A DNA stretch of 64,000 nt. Source: Pirellulaceae bacterium (GTDB lineage: Bacteria; Planctomycetota; Planctomycetia; Pirellulales; Pirellulaceae). The stretch spans positions 20,578 through 84,577 of the forward strand of contig JALOQX010000001.1 of the NCBI GenBank assembly GCA_025459265.1, read 5' to 3'. Positions 9,410 to 17,151 of this stretch are shown here, one piece after another. Position 1 is the first letter of the stretch. The number at the start of each line of letters is the position of its first letter. The notes beneath the pieces were generated by a model, which made no database searches, was not told the DNA's origin, and saw only the letters and a program-made list of their open reading frames with translations. The translations under genes and the position numbers were made by a program.

Positions 9410-9937
9410 CGATCTGCCGTGATCAGGCCTCGCCAGGCCTGCCCTATTATCGCCCGCGGCCACCGTTCCGGCCTGACCGCCGCACCCGTGGGGAACGACC
9501 TCACGCATGCCGCGCGTCACAGCCCGGGAGCGTTGTTCGCCGCCGCGAATTTCGACCCGTGAACAACTGGAATCAGCTACGCAGATGAGTGTCGGAGAAG
9601 CAACGACCGCGCCGACGTGGCCGCGCGTGTCAGGCGCCCGCGCCGCACCGCCCCGGTTACCCGCTCAATGCCAGAGCATTCCGCCTATACGCGCCCGCTT
9701 CCCTTGGCGACATTCTAAACCTGTTTTCCCCAAGTTGAATACGCGGAAGCCAGAATTTGGCAGAAAAAGCGCGCAGCGCGCGGCCCGGAAAGGGGGTGCC
9801 ATAACCGCGAACCAACCCCTCCCGGGACCGGGAATCCGAGAGCGGACATCGGTTCCCCCGCGGCGTGCCGCGAAACGCACCGGACCACGCGCCCGATAAG
9901 GCCAGCCCGCTCAGCGTTTTGTCCCAGCGGAGAATTG
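9410..9937. other. intergenic stretch without a supported gene
   Basis: About 530 bases between the ArsR gene and the palindromic repeat at 9938. Both strands contain open frames of up to 130 codons, but with arginine- and proline-rich shadow composition and no recognisable domain. A promoter for the ArsR gene is probably here; no clear hexamer pair stands out. Confidence 0.5.
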
Positions 9938-10013
9938 GGGTGGCCGGGCACGAACGAAGTGCGCCCCCAGCCGCGACGGCGGGGGACGAGCTGACGCTCG
10001 ACCCCAGCCACCC
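9938..10013 (-). repeat. dispersed 76-bp palindromic repeat, copy A
   Basis: Bounded by GGGTGGCCGG on the left and CCCAGCCACCC on the right. Read on the minus strand it matches the element at 26543-26620 almost throughout: the same terminal GGGTGGCTGGGG, an internal hairpin GAGCGTCAGCTC, a shared TCGCGGCTGGGGGC block, and a CACTTCGTTCGTG block. This is a REP- or MITE-like extragenic repeat just downstream of the hcp stop codon, where it could form a transcript-ending hairpin. Confidence 0.8.
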
Positions 10014-10041
10014 CACCCCAAAATCAAGCCTGGACGAGGCA

Positions 10042-11334
10042 CTAGCTGGCCATGGCCAGCGCCAGATCCTCCGCGGCGCTCTGGCCCGTGAGACGCAGGT
10101 CGAACTTCTCCTGCAGGATCCGGAACACGTTGGGGCTGACGAAGCCCGGCGGACACGGCCCGATCGTCACGCCCTTGATGCCGAGCGCCAGCAGCGTGAG
10201 CAGCACGGCGACCGCCTTCTGCTCGAACCAGGACACCACCAGCGTCAGGGGCAGGTCGTTGACGGAGCACTGGAACGCCTCGGCCAGGGCCGACGCGACG
10301 CGAATCGCCGAATAGGCGTTGTTGCACTGCCCCATGTCGAGCAGGCGGGGCAACCCGAGCAACTCGCCGTAGTCGTAATCGCGGATCCGGAACTTGCCGC
10401 AGCCGAGCGTCAAGATGAACGAATCGGCGGGGGTCGCCTGCGCGTAGTCGCTGAAATAGTTGCGTCCCGGCTCGGCGCCGTCACACCCGCCGATCACGAA
10501 GAACCGGCTGATCTTGCCGGCCTTCACCGCCTCGACGATCGTACCGGCCAGTCCGAGGATCACGTCGTGATGAAACCCGACCGTGGTTTCCGTAACCGGG
10601 GTCGCGGGCAGCGGCGGGCACTGCCGGGCCTTGGCGATGACCTGGGAGTAGTCGTCGTTGACGATGCGGGTGCCACCCGGCACGGCCGTGCAGCGCGTCG
10701 TGAAGAGCCGATCGGCGTACGCGGCGCGCGGGATCAGCACGCAGTTGGTCGTGGCCACCGTCGGGCCGCGGAAGCGTTCGAACTCAGTCTTCTGCTTCTG
10801 CCACGCCCCGCCATAGTGGCCAGCCAGGTGCGGATGGTCGCGCAGGATCGGGTACATGTGTGCCGGCAGCATCTCGCCGTGCGTGTACACCTTGACGTCG
10901 GTCCCCTCGCACTGGCGGAGCAGCTGCTGCAGGTCGAGCAGATCATGGCCGGTCATGAGGATGCCGGGCCCTGCCTGCGTCCCCTCGCGGACGACGCTTG
11001 GACTGGGGTGGCCAAAGAGGTCCACATGCCCTTCATCCAGCAGTTGCATGACCCGCAGGTTCTGGCGGCCGCACTCGAGGACCATTTCGAGCAGCGACTC
11101 GACGTCGAAATTCACGTTCGTCATGGTGGCAAAGAGCGCCTCCTCGATGAACGCACTCACCCCCTCGTCGGACTTGCCCAGCCGCCGCGCGTGGTGCGCA
11201 TAGGCGGCCATGCCCTTGAGGCCGTAAAGCAGCATTTCCTGTAAGGACTGTACGTCTTCGTTCTTGCCGCACACGCCCGGGCTCAACACGCAGCCGGTGC
11301 CATGCGCGGTCTGCTCACACTGGTTGCAGAACAT
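10042..11334 (-). CDS. hcp: hybrid-cluster protein Hcp (hydroxylamine reductase / NO-stress protein)
   Basis: Hybrid-cluster (prismane) protein. Family members reduce hydroxylamine and act in nitric-oxide detoxification. The N-terminal cluster ligands are Cys3, Cys6, Cys15 and Cys21 ('MFCNQCEQTAHGTGC...GVCG'), the spacing of the compact class with a short N-terminal region. Later cluster-ligand regions include 'ATTNCVLIP', 'GGCDGAEPGRNYF' and 'LTLGCGKFRI'. The start at 11334 is fixed by the family N-terminus; an upstream in-frame start at 11433 would cross the promoter region. Length is 430 residues. It is transcribed divergently from a Crp/Fnr-type regulator, with an FNR-like palindrome between them. 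Confidence 0.93.
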   Translation of the reverse strand: MFCNQCEQTAHGTGCVLSPGVCGKNEDVQSLQEMLLYGLKGMAAYAHHARRLGKSDEGVSAFIEEALFATMTNVNFDVESLLEMVLECGRQNLRVMQLLDEGHVDLFGHPSPSVVREGTQAGPGILMTGHDLLDLQQLLRQCEGTDVKVYTHGEMLPAHMYPILRDHPHLAGHYGGAWQKQKTEFERFRGPTVATTNCVLIPRAAYADRLFTTRCTAVPGGTRIVNDDYSQVIAKARQCPPLPATPVTETTVGFHHDVILGLAGTIVEAVKAGKISRFFVIGGCDGAEPGRNYFSDYAQATPADSFILTLGCGKFRIRDYDYGELLGLPRLLDMGQCNNAYSAIRVASALAEAFQCSVNDLPLTLVVSWFEQKAVAVLLTLLALGIKGVTIGPCPPGFVSPNVFRILQEKFDLRLTGQSAAEDLALAMAS

Positions 11335-11404
11335 CCGTCCCACTCCTGAAGCAAAGACCTCGAGAACACACCCCCGCGGCCTGTCGGGGCCGCTCGTTAG
11401 CCCT

Positions 11405-11410
11405 AGAATA
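11405..11410 (-). promoter_or_regulatory. candidate -10 box of hcp
   Basis: TATTCT on the minus strand. A start point 7 bases downstream (about 11398) would put the centre of the FNR-like palindrome at -41.5, the standard position for class II activation by FNR/Crp proteins. The geometry is seen directly; its use is inferred. Confidence 0.55.
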
Positions 11411-11432
11411 GAGGCCGGCGAGACCCTGAGCA

Positions 11433-11446
11433 TTGACCTACGTCAA
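11433..11446. promoter_or_regulatory. FNR/DNR-like operator TTGAC-N4-GTCAA
   Basis: Perfect 14-bp inverted repeat TTGACCTACGTCAA in the gap between hcp and the Crp/Fnr-family gene. It fits the FNR/DNR/NnrR family half-site pattern TTGAY-N4-RTCAA. It is 98 bases upstream of hcp and 30 bases upstream of the regulator ATG, so it could serve activation of hcp and autoregulation. Confidence 0.75.
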
Positions 11447-11476
11447 TTTACTTACCGCCGGCGACGAGGTGGCAGC

Positions 11477-12166
11477 ATGTTGCGAGAGAGTGCGGACGTG
11501 ATTCGAGCCTGCGCGCTGTTCGCGGAGGTCGACCCCGCGCGGTGCCAGACCCTCGCGTCCTTCTCCCGCTGGTGCGAATACGCCCGCCAGGAGGTCGTGT
11601 TTCGGCAGGGCCAGGAATGCCCGGGCATCTACATCGTCGAGTCGGGCATGGTTCGCGTGTTCAAGACTTCTCCGGCCGGCAAAGAACACGTGCTGCACAT
11701 GGTCGGGCCGGGGCACACGTTCGCCGAAGTGGCTGCGATCGGGAATTTCCCCTGTCCGGCGCACGCCCAGGCCGTCGAAGCGACCCGCTGCCTGCTGCTG
11801 CCCCTGGATCTGTTTCGGGACGAGCTGGCCCGCGACCACGCGCTGTGCCTGCAGATGATGGCCGGCATGTCCTTCTGGGTGCGGCACCTGCTGTCGCTGC
11901 TGGAAGACCTGGTGCTGCGCGATGCCCTCGGCCGCACGGCGCGGTTCCTCCTGGAAGCCGACGCAGACGACGAGGGGTTCGTCAAGCTGCCCAGTCTCAA
12001 ACGCCATGTCGCCAGCCACCTGAACCTGACCAGCGAAACGTTCTCCCGCACGCTCAGCCGCCTGATCGAGGCGGGACTCGTCGTCGAACACGACAAGAAC
12101 CGCGTGGCGCTGTGTGACGTGCTGAAGTTGCGCGCCGTCAGCGAAGGGAAGTATCCGCAACTTTGA
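11477..12166 (+). CDS. Crp/Fnr-family transcriptional regulator, probably controlling hcp
   Basis: 229-residue cyclic-nucleotide-binding-fold regulator. The beta-roll sensor domain covers residues about 10-125 ('QECPGIYIVESGMVRVFKTS', 'GPGHTFAEVAAI'). A long dimer helix follows. The C-terminal Crp-type helix-turn-helix lies at about 165-225 ('LKRHVASHLNLTSETFSRTL'). It lacks the typical FNR N-terminal four-cysteine cluster; the scattered Cys residues do not make that pattern. An NO- or heme-sensing DNR/HcpR-like role is suggested by the divergent hcp gene and the palindrome upstream. The ATG at 11477 matches the domain start; the longer open frame upstream overlaps hcp. Confidence 0.88.
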   Translation: MLRESADVIRACALFAEVDPARCQTLASFSRWCEYARQEVVFRQGQECPGIYIVESGMVRVFKTSPAGKEHVLHMVGPGHTFAEVAAIGNFPCPAHAQAVEATRCLLLPLDLFRDELARDHALCLQMMAGMSFWVRHLLSLLEDLVLRDALGRTARFLLEADADDEGFVKLPSLKRHVASHLNLTSETFSRTLSRLIEAGLVVEHDKNRVALCDVLKLRAVSEGKYPQL

Positions 12167-12203
12167 GCAGCGGACAGGCCCTGGCATCGCCTTCAACTGC
12201 TGG

Positions 12204-12668
12204 TCATGAGGGCTTGGTTACTGATCCCTGGTAATACGCGTGGAACTCGCTAACCAGCTGCGCGTGGCGACGCCAGGGGAGGTAGAAGCTGACCAAGCGC
12301 GCGCCGCGTTGCCCAGCGCGGTGGCACCGGAGCAACACGCCGCCGGGCACGACCGCCGCCTGCTCGATCTGCCGCCAGGGAATCTGCCGTTGCCACCGCA
12401 GGCATCGCAACGTCATGCCGGTGGGACCCAGTTCGCAGGCGACGGGCACCCAGAGACGCCACGTCGTGAGGAGCAGCGCGGCCAGCACCACCAGACCCAC
12501 CAGTCCGCTGGCGGTGACCCACGCTACCACCGCGGCGCAGATCGCCCAGAGGGCCAACACCGCCAGCGCGTACCACGGATCGTCACGGACCGGCCAGTTG
12601 ACGACCCGCAGCTCCCGCGCCGGTGGGAGAACGCTTACAATCGTCCTGTCGTCGCGAGACGTGGTCAT
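12204..12668 (-). CDS. small membrane protein with PH-like C-terminal domain
   Basis: 154-residue protein of unknown function. Two adjacent hydrophobic segments lie at residues about 32-48 and 52-72. A soluble tail follows with 'LGPTGMTLRCLRWQRQIPWRQ' spread over beta-like repeats, which resembles bacterial PH-like domains that follow a membrane hairpin. It is divergent from rdgB. Existence is supported by codon-position composition and by a sensible membrane protein; function is not assigned. Confidence 0.65.
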   Translation of the reverse strand: MTTSRDDRTIVSVLPPARELRVVNWPVRDDPWYALAVLALWAICAAVVAWVTASGLVGLVVLAALLLTTWRLWVPVACELGPTGMTLRCLRWQRQIPWRQIEQAAVVPGGVLLRCHRAGQRGARLVSFYLPWRRHAQLVSEFHAYYQGSVTKPS

Positions 12669-12720
12669 CAGGAAATCTGGCCGTGATGCGTGACGGATTG
12701 GCGAGCCACCGCCTCCGTTT

Positions 12721-12737
12721 GATTGTAGTCTACAATC
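12721..12737. promoter_or_regulatory. 17-bp perfect inverted repeat in divergent promoter region
   Basis: GATTGTAG-T-CTACAATC lies between the small membrane protein gene (start 12668) and rdgB (start 12774). Each arm contains TACAAT, a good -10 hexamer, one on each strand. It may be overlapping divergent -10 boxes or an operator. No good -35 element is seen on either side. Confidence 0.45.
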
Positions 12738-12773
12738 GGCATCGGCAGAGGCCGCTGGGTACGGAACGGGACT

Positions 12774-13412
12774 ATGGACTCACACCTGTTGGTGCTTGGT
12801 TCGCACAACCGCGGGAAGGCCGCGGAACTGGTCGCCCTGCTGGCGCCTTACGGCTGGGAGCTGCGCACGCTGGCCGACTATTCCCAGCCGCTGAACGTAT
12901 CGGAGGACGGGGCCACTTTTGCGGAGAACGCCGCCCGGAAGGCCTGTCAACAGGCCCTGCATCTCCGGGCCTGGGTGCTGGCCGAAGACAGCGGTCTGGA
13001 GGTCGACGCGCTTTGCGGCGAACCCGGCATTCACTCGGCCCGCTACGCCGGTCCGCAGGCCAATGATGCCACCAATATGCAGCGGCTGCTGGCGCAGCTC
13101 GCGCACGTGGGGCCGGAATCCCGCACCGCCCGCTACGTCTGCCATGCCACGCTGGCCGATCCGGCGGGACAGGTGCGTGCCGAGGTCGAGGCCTACTGCC
13201 GGGGACGCATTGCGGCCGCGCCGCGTGGCCAGGCGGGGTTCGGGTACGATCCGGTGTTTGAAGTGCCGGAGTACCACCGCACGTTCGGCGAACTGGGTGA
13301 TGCAGTCAAGTCCGTATTGAGCCACCGCGGGCGCGCGCTGCGCCAGCTGATCCGCCAGCTGGTGTCCGTGTGCCCGCCGTGCGGCGCGGGAACTCAGCTG
13401 CCGGCCACGTAG
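12774..13412 (+). CDS. rdgB: non-canonical purine NTP pyrophosphatase (RdgB/HAM1)
   Basis: House-cleaning enzyme hydrolysing ITP, dITP and XTP to monophosphates. The 212-residue protein begins 'LLVLGSHNRGKAAEL', matching the substrate loop S/T-x-N-x-x-K. 'EDGATFAENAARKA' supplies the conserved ENA, 'VLAEDSGLEVDALCGEPGIHS' holds the catalytic SGLxVxAL region, and 'GFGYDPVF' is near the C-terminus. Its stop overlaps the end of the opposite-strand gene by 19 bases. Confidence 0.93.
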   Translation: MDSHLLVLGSHNRGKAAELVALLAPYGWELRTLADYSQPLNVSEDGATFAENAARKACQQALHLRAWVLAEDSGLEVDALCGEPGIHSARYAGPQANDATNMQRLLAQLAHVGPESRTARYVCHATLADPAGQVRAEVEAYCRGRIAAAPRGQAGFGYDPVFEVPEYHRTFGELGDAVKSVLSHRGRALRQLIRQLVSVCPPCGAGTQLPAT

Positions 13413-14560
13413 TCCGCCCCCAACGGCCGGCGCGGTACCTTGACCGGCATCGGCTGGACGTCGAACGGAATCCCGTCCAACCTGCGAGGTACGAGTCCCT
13501 GCACATGCTGGGGCAAGTCGCTCCGCTTCGCGCCATAGGTCTGCATGATCTGATAGACTTCCGGGCTCAGATCGAGCCGCCCGTCCGGGAGTTGTGTGCC
13601 GACCGACTGGAAGCTGCCGATCGTCACAATGCTCTCGAACCGATCATGGAACTCGTAGGCCTCCACGCCGCGCTGGCGCAACGCCTCGGTTAACCGGTGC
13701 GCGCTGTCTGCCGCCGCCTCCAGCTGCTTGCCCGGAGAGCTGCGGAACGGCAAGCCCGCCAGCGGTCCCGGCCGCGGGGAATTGGCTGCCGCTTCTTCAC
13801 CCGCGAAATACGACTCGCCCTGAAACGACGCCACCCGCACCGTGTATTGGCCGGGATTGTCCAGCAGGCTGTGCTCGACCTCTTTGTTCATCTCCAGCAC
13901 AAACGGTTCAATGCCGCCGGCCACGAAATACTCGCGCGGCAACAGCGGATTGCGGCCGATAAATGCCCGCCGCATCGGACCCAACTCCCGCATCTCCGGG
14001 TCGGCGTGCACCAGACGCTGAAGTTCACGCAGGCCAATGAACCGCTGCGTCGTCGTCTTCTTGGTCGTGTCGCTGGAAATGTCCAGACACGTCGGTTTGG
14101 CTGTCTTGACGATCTCCAGCTGTGCTTGCGCGTCCGGGGCGTCGTAGGCGGTGTAGTTCCCCACCAGCACGGCGATCTCATCGAATTTCGACGCCGACTG
14201 GTACCGCATCCGCTTGGGGCTGCCGAACTTGTCCAACCCGCGCCCAATCACAGGCTGCGTGTAGTCAAACGTCCGCTTGTGCATGTACGCGTCCACCCTG
14301 TACCGCTGGCGCAGTTCCAACACCAGCGTCCGAGCCTGCTCCTCCGCACCCGGCCCCGCAAAGGATGTGGCCATGATCATCCACGGCCCGTGGTCTTCGG
14401 TCAGCCAATAGCTCTTCTGCGGGTCGGCGTCGACAGACCGAAATGGCACCAGTTTCTTCCAGGGGGGAGTGGCTGAAGTGACCCCTGTCACCGCCAGCAT
14501 CACGAATACAACCACCGACACTCCCGCAAGTACGTCCCGGCGCGACCATCGCGTTTTCAT
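13394..14560 (-). CDS. secreted or membrane-anchored protein of unknown function
   Basis: 388-residue protein with an N-terminal hydrophobic segment after basic residues ('MKTRWSRRDVLAG', then a helix at about 10-32), consistent with a signal peptide or anchor. The mature part looks like a secreted, lysine/arginine-rich globular protein with a region resembling SPOR-type repeats ('LVLELRQRYRVDAYMHKRTF' and 'LTEALRQRGVEAYEFHDRF'). The start at 14560 follows a strong AAGGAGGAAC ribosome binding site. No domain can be named with confidence; it may be a planctomycete-specific family. Confidence 0.75.
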   Translation of the reverse strand: MKTRWSRRDVLAGVSVVVFVMLAVTGVTSATPPWKKLVPFRSVDADPQKSYWLTEDHGPWMIMATSFAGPGAEEQARTLVLELRQRYRVDAYMHKRTFDYTQPVIGRGLDKFGSPKRMRYQSASKFDEIAVLVGNYTAYDAPDAQAQLEIVKTAKPTCLDISSDTTKKTTTQRFIGLRELQRLVHADPEMRELGPMRRAFIGRNPLLPREYFVAGGIEPFVLEMNKEVEHSLLDNPGQYTVRVASFQGESYFAGEEAAANSPRPGPLAGLPFRSSPGKQLEAAADSAHRLTEALRQRGVEAYEFHDRFESIVTIGSFQSVGTQLPDGRLDLSPEVYQIMQTYGAKRSDLPQHVQGLVPRRLDGIPFDVQPMPVKVPRRPLGADYVAGS

Positions 14561-15336
14561 AAGTTCCTCCTTGAACAAGCCGACGCCGCCTGTCCGGCGT
14601 CGCCACTTCGCGACCCGCTGAGCCGACCGGCCGCGAGTAGTTGCGGGAGCATAGCAGAAGAGCGCGAACGGAGCCAGAGCGATCTACAGGCCGTTTTTTC
14701 GTGTTTTTTTGCGTTTCCACGACCCGCCGGATGCCGAGCAGCTGATCTTCCTCGGACGAGCCGGACACCGTCGTCCAGCCGAGTCCTGGGGCGATGCCCA
14801 GGCCAGGGTGACCGCAGGTTTTCGGCCCTTCCCACAGCCGGGGCCCGCTGCGCCGTGAGGTTTTCTCCCCGCCGACCCCGCGTCGGCGGCTCGTGGGACT
14901 GGTGAGCTACAAGTGCCGCGTACCCCTCCGGTTCTCTCCTCACCAGGATCGAGCATCCCTGCGGGCGGGCCGGAGCGGGCAGGAGAGAGGAGGGTATCGT
15001 GAGGAGAAAGAAAAGAAGCAAAGTGCGAGTAGGGGCGTGCCGGGGGTGCCGCAACTGTAGTCCTCTCGCTCCGCGAGAGGATGTCATCACGCGGAGCGTG
15101 ATGACTACTTTGATCCCTGATCGGGCAGCCGTCAACGGCCTTGGCGCCGGTGCCTTTTCCTTTTTCACGCCGCCAGCAACCGGCATTGAGCACGCGATGA
15201 TACACCTGAAGTGACGACAATATGTCACAAAGAACCGCACACTGACCGTTCCCTCCCGCGATCCCCTAGTCCAGTGGGTGGCCGATGCGGGGCAGGCAGC
15301 CAGGGTGCCGCACGCGGGGGAGGCGATCCCACTCGG
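14561..15336. other. long intergenic region with one palindromic repeat, no supported gene
   Basis: About 775 bases between a secreted-protein gene and mtaB, both on the minus strand. It contains purine-rich runs at 14985-15025, T-runs at 14695-14710 and the palindromic element at 15057-15108. Open frames here are arginine-rich shadows. It probably holds the mtaB terminator and the promoter for the downstream gene. Confidence 0.5.
15057..15108. repeat. 52-bp palindromic element with two CGCTCCGCG hairpins
   Basis: Outer inverted repeat GTAGTC...GACTAC encloses two hairpins: CCTCTCGCTCCGCGAGAGG, and GTCATCACGCGGAGCGTGATGAC. The core CGCTCCGCG and its complement also form the arms of the palindrome at 50497-50550, suggesting one dispersed family. 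It lies in a gene-free stretch. Confidence 0.75.
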
Positions 15337-16605
15337 TCACGCGAGGAGCCGTCCGCCGTCGTGGGCGGTGGGGACGCAAGGGACGATCTGTCCCTGGGAG
15401 GTGGTCCCGGCGGTCAGTTCGACGGGCATGTAGCGGCAGGAGGTGCCGATCCAACGCTCGGCATCGCCGGAGACAGGGGATTCGACCAGCACGTGCAGCG
15501 GCTGTCCTACCAGCTGGTTGAGGTAATCGCGTCGGACCTCCGCGGCGAGTTCCGCGAGACGGCGGCCACGCGCGGCCTTCACTTCGGCGGCCACGCTCCC
15601 GGGCATTGTGGCGGCGGGCGTACCGGCGCGCGGACTGAAGGGGAAAATGTGCACCTTGCAGAAGCCGATCTCCCGGATGGCGCGGCAGGTCGCGAGGAAG
15701 TCCTCCTCCGTTTCACCGGGGAAGCCGACAATGACGTCGGTCGTGAGTGCGGGTCGCGATAACCGCTGCTGCACGGAGCGGCAGCAGTCGAGCAGGCGGC
15801 GCACGCCCCAGCGGCGCCGCATCGCGCGCAGGATGCGATCGGAACCGCTCTGCAGGCACACATGCACGTGCGGACAGATCTTGTGCGGAAACTCCGCCAG
15901 GACCTCGACCAACTCACGCGTCATTTCCGTGGCCTCCAGGCTCGACAGCCGGACGCGGAAATCACCTTCCCGCAGGGCGATCTGGCGGACGAGATGCGAC
16001 AGGCGCAGCCAATCGGCTTTGGCTTTCCCCCGGTTCTGTTCCACGCCGTAGTGCCCCAGATGGACGCCCGTGAGCACCAGCTCGCGATATCCGTTGTCGA
16101 CCAGCCGCGCGACCTCCTCGAGAATCTCGACGGGCGGACGACTGATCACGTGTGGACGCACCTGCGGGATGATGCAGTAGCTGCACCTCAGCAGGCACCC
16201 CTCCTGGACCTTCAGATAAGCGCGGTGTCGCGTGCCGAACCGGGACAGGCCGCGTGGTGCCTGACGGACCCCCAGTCGCTCGACCAGGGCGGGCAATTCA
16301 CGCTTGTCGGTGACAACGTCCACCACGCCGGGAAGTGACGCCAGTTCCTCCGGCGCGCGGGTGGCGTAGCAGCCCATGACGACGATGCGCGCGTGCGGAT
16401 TGTGGCGGGCCAGCCGCCGAATCACCTGGCGGCTCTTCGCGTCCCCTTCCCCCGTCACGGTGCAGGTGTTGACGACGCACACATCAGCCGGTTCATCGTC
16501 TCCGGCATCGCGGTAGCCGCCCGAGAGCAGCGCCTGCCGGACGTATTCCGTCTCGTACTGATTGACCTTGCACCCCAGCGTATACGTCTTAAGTCGCTGC
16601 GCCAT
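15337..16605 (-). CDS. mtaB: tRNA t6A37 methylthiotransferase MtaB
   Basis: Radical-SAM methylthiotransferase converting t6A to ms2t6A at tRNA position 37. The 422-residue protein starts 'MAQRLKTYTLGCKVNQYET', with UPF0004 cysteines at about residues 12, 48 ('VVNTCTVTGEGDAKSRQVI') and 81 ('VMGCYATRAPEE'). The radical-SAM CxxxCxxC appears as 'EGCLLRCSYCIIPQVR', and a C-terminal TRAM-like domain includes 'LVGQPLHVLVES'. The 'GCKVNQYE' motif and missing MiaB insertions favour MtaB over MiaB or RimO. Confidence 0.92.
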   Translation of the reverse strand: MAQRLKTYTLGCKVNQYETEYVRQALLSGGYRDAGDDEPADVCVVNTCTVTGEGDAKSRQVIRRLARHNPHARIVVMGCYATRAPEELASLPGVVDVVTDKRELPALVERLGVRQAPRGLSRFGTRHRAYLKVQEGCLLRCSYCIIPQVRPHVISRPPVEILEEVARLVDNGYRELVLTGVHLGHYGVEQNRGKAKADWLRLSHLVRQIALREGDFRVRLSSLEATEMTRELVEVLAEFPHKICPHVHVCLQSGSDRILRAMRRRWGVRRLLDCCRSVQQRLSRPALTTDVIVGFPGETEEDFLATCRAIREIGFCKVHIFPFSPRAGTPAATMPGSVAAEVKAARGRRLAELAAEVRRDYLNQLVGQPLHVLVESPVSGDAERWIGTSCRYMPVELTAGTTSQGQIVPCVPTAHDGGRLLA

Positions 16606-16661
16606 CGTCGGACTGCGTCAACACCGCGGGAGAACAGAGGAACGAGCCGGGGACGCGGCGA

Positions 16662-17006
16662 CTAGTCCGACTCGGGTTCGATCGACGCCGTCATGGAACC
16701 GGCGCAGCGTGCAATGAGTCGGTCCTTGCCGAACGCGTGGATCTGATCGCGCTTCAGCTCGGCATGCTCCTTCGTCGTGGTCAGGCACACGGCACACCCC
16801 CGCGTGTCGACATCCTTAGCGATCTGGTAGCTCTTCTCCAGCGAGTGCCCGAACAACGCCCGCATCATGTCGATGACGTAGTCATACGAGTGGTCGTTAT
16901 CATCCCACAGGATCACGTGATAACGCGGCTGTTGACGCGGTCGCGCCTGCTCCCGCGCTCGCCGTCGCTCCACCGTGGCGACCAGCGGCTCGTCAATCAC
17001 AGTCAT
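16662..17006 (-). CDS. clpS: ATP-dependent Clp protease adaptor ClpS
   Basis: N-degron adaptor delivering substrates to ClpAP or ClpCP. The 114-residue protein has a flexible charged N-terminus and then the ClpS fold: 'YHVILWDDNDHSYDYVIDMM', 'LEKSYQIAKDVDTRGCAV' and 'TTKEHAELKRDQIHAFG'. The conserved D-D-N and the helix after it form the N-degron pocket. It is on the minus strand, divergent from the M20 peptidase. A possible TATAAT box lies 60 bases upstream. Confidence 0.92.
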   Translation of the reverse strand: MTVIDEPLVATVERRRAREQARPRQQPRYHVILWDDNDHSYDYVIDMMRALFGHSLEKSYQIAKDVDTRGCAVCLTTTKEHAELKRDQIHAFGKDRLIARCAGSMTASIEPESD

Positions 17007-17064
17007 GGCGACAGGTTATGCCTGCGAAAAAGGTTGTCCCGAATAGTCCGGCCGGCGGAAGGTT

Positions 17065-17070
17065 ATTATA
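17065..17070 (-). promoter_or_regulatory. candidate -10 box of clpS
   Basis: TATAAT on the minus strand in an AT-rich island (17061-17077) between clpS and the divergent peptidase gene, about 60 bases before the clpS ATG. The -35 region is poor (TTCCCG). The same island could also carry the -10 for the plus-strand peptidase gene. Confidence 0.45.
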
Positions 17071-17151
17071 TTGTAGCGAACTGACGGTCGGGAAGCCTTT
17101 TTTTCGCGTTCTTTTCGTGCGGACTCTGACTCCTGGATCAACGGTGGCAAG

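Noticed and set aside
16655..16690. tRNA-like GGGTTCGA sequence
   Set aside because: It lies within the clpS coding end and no cloverleaf can be drawn around it.
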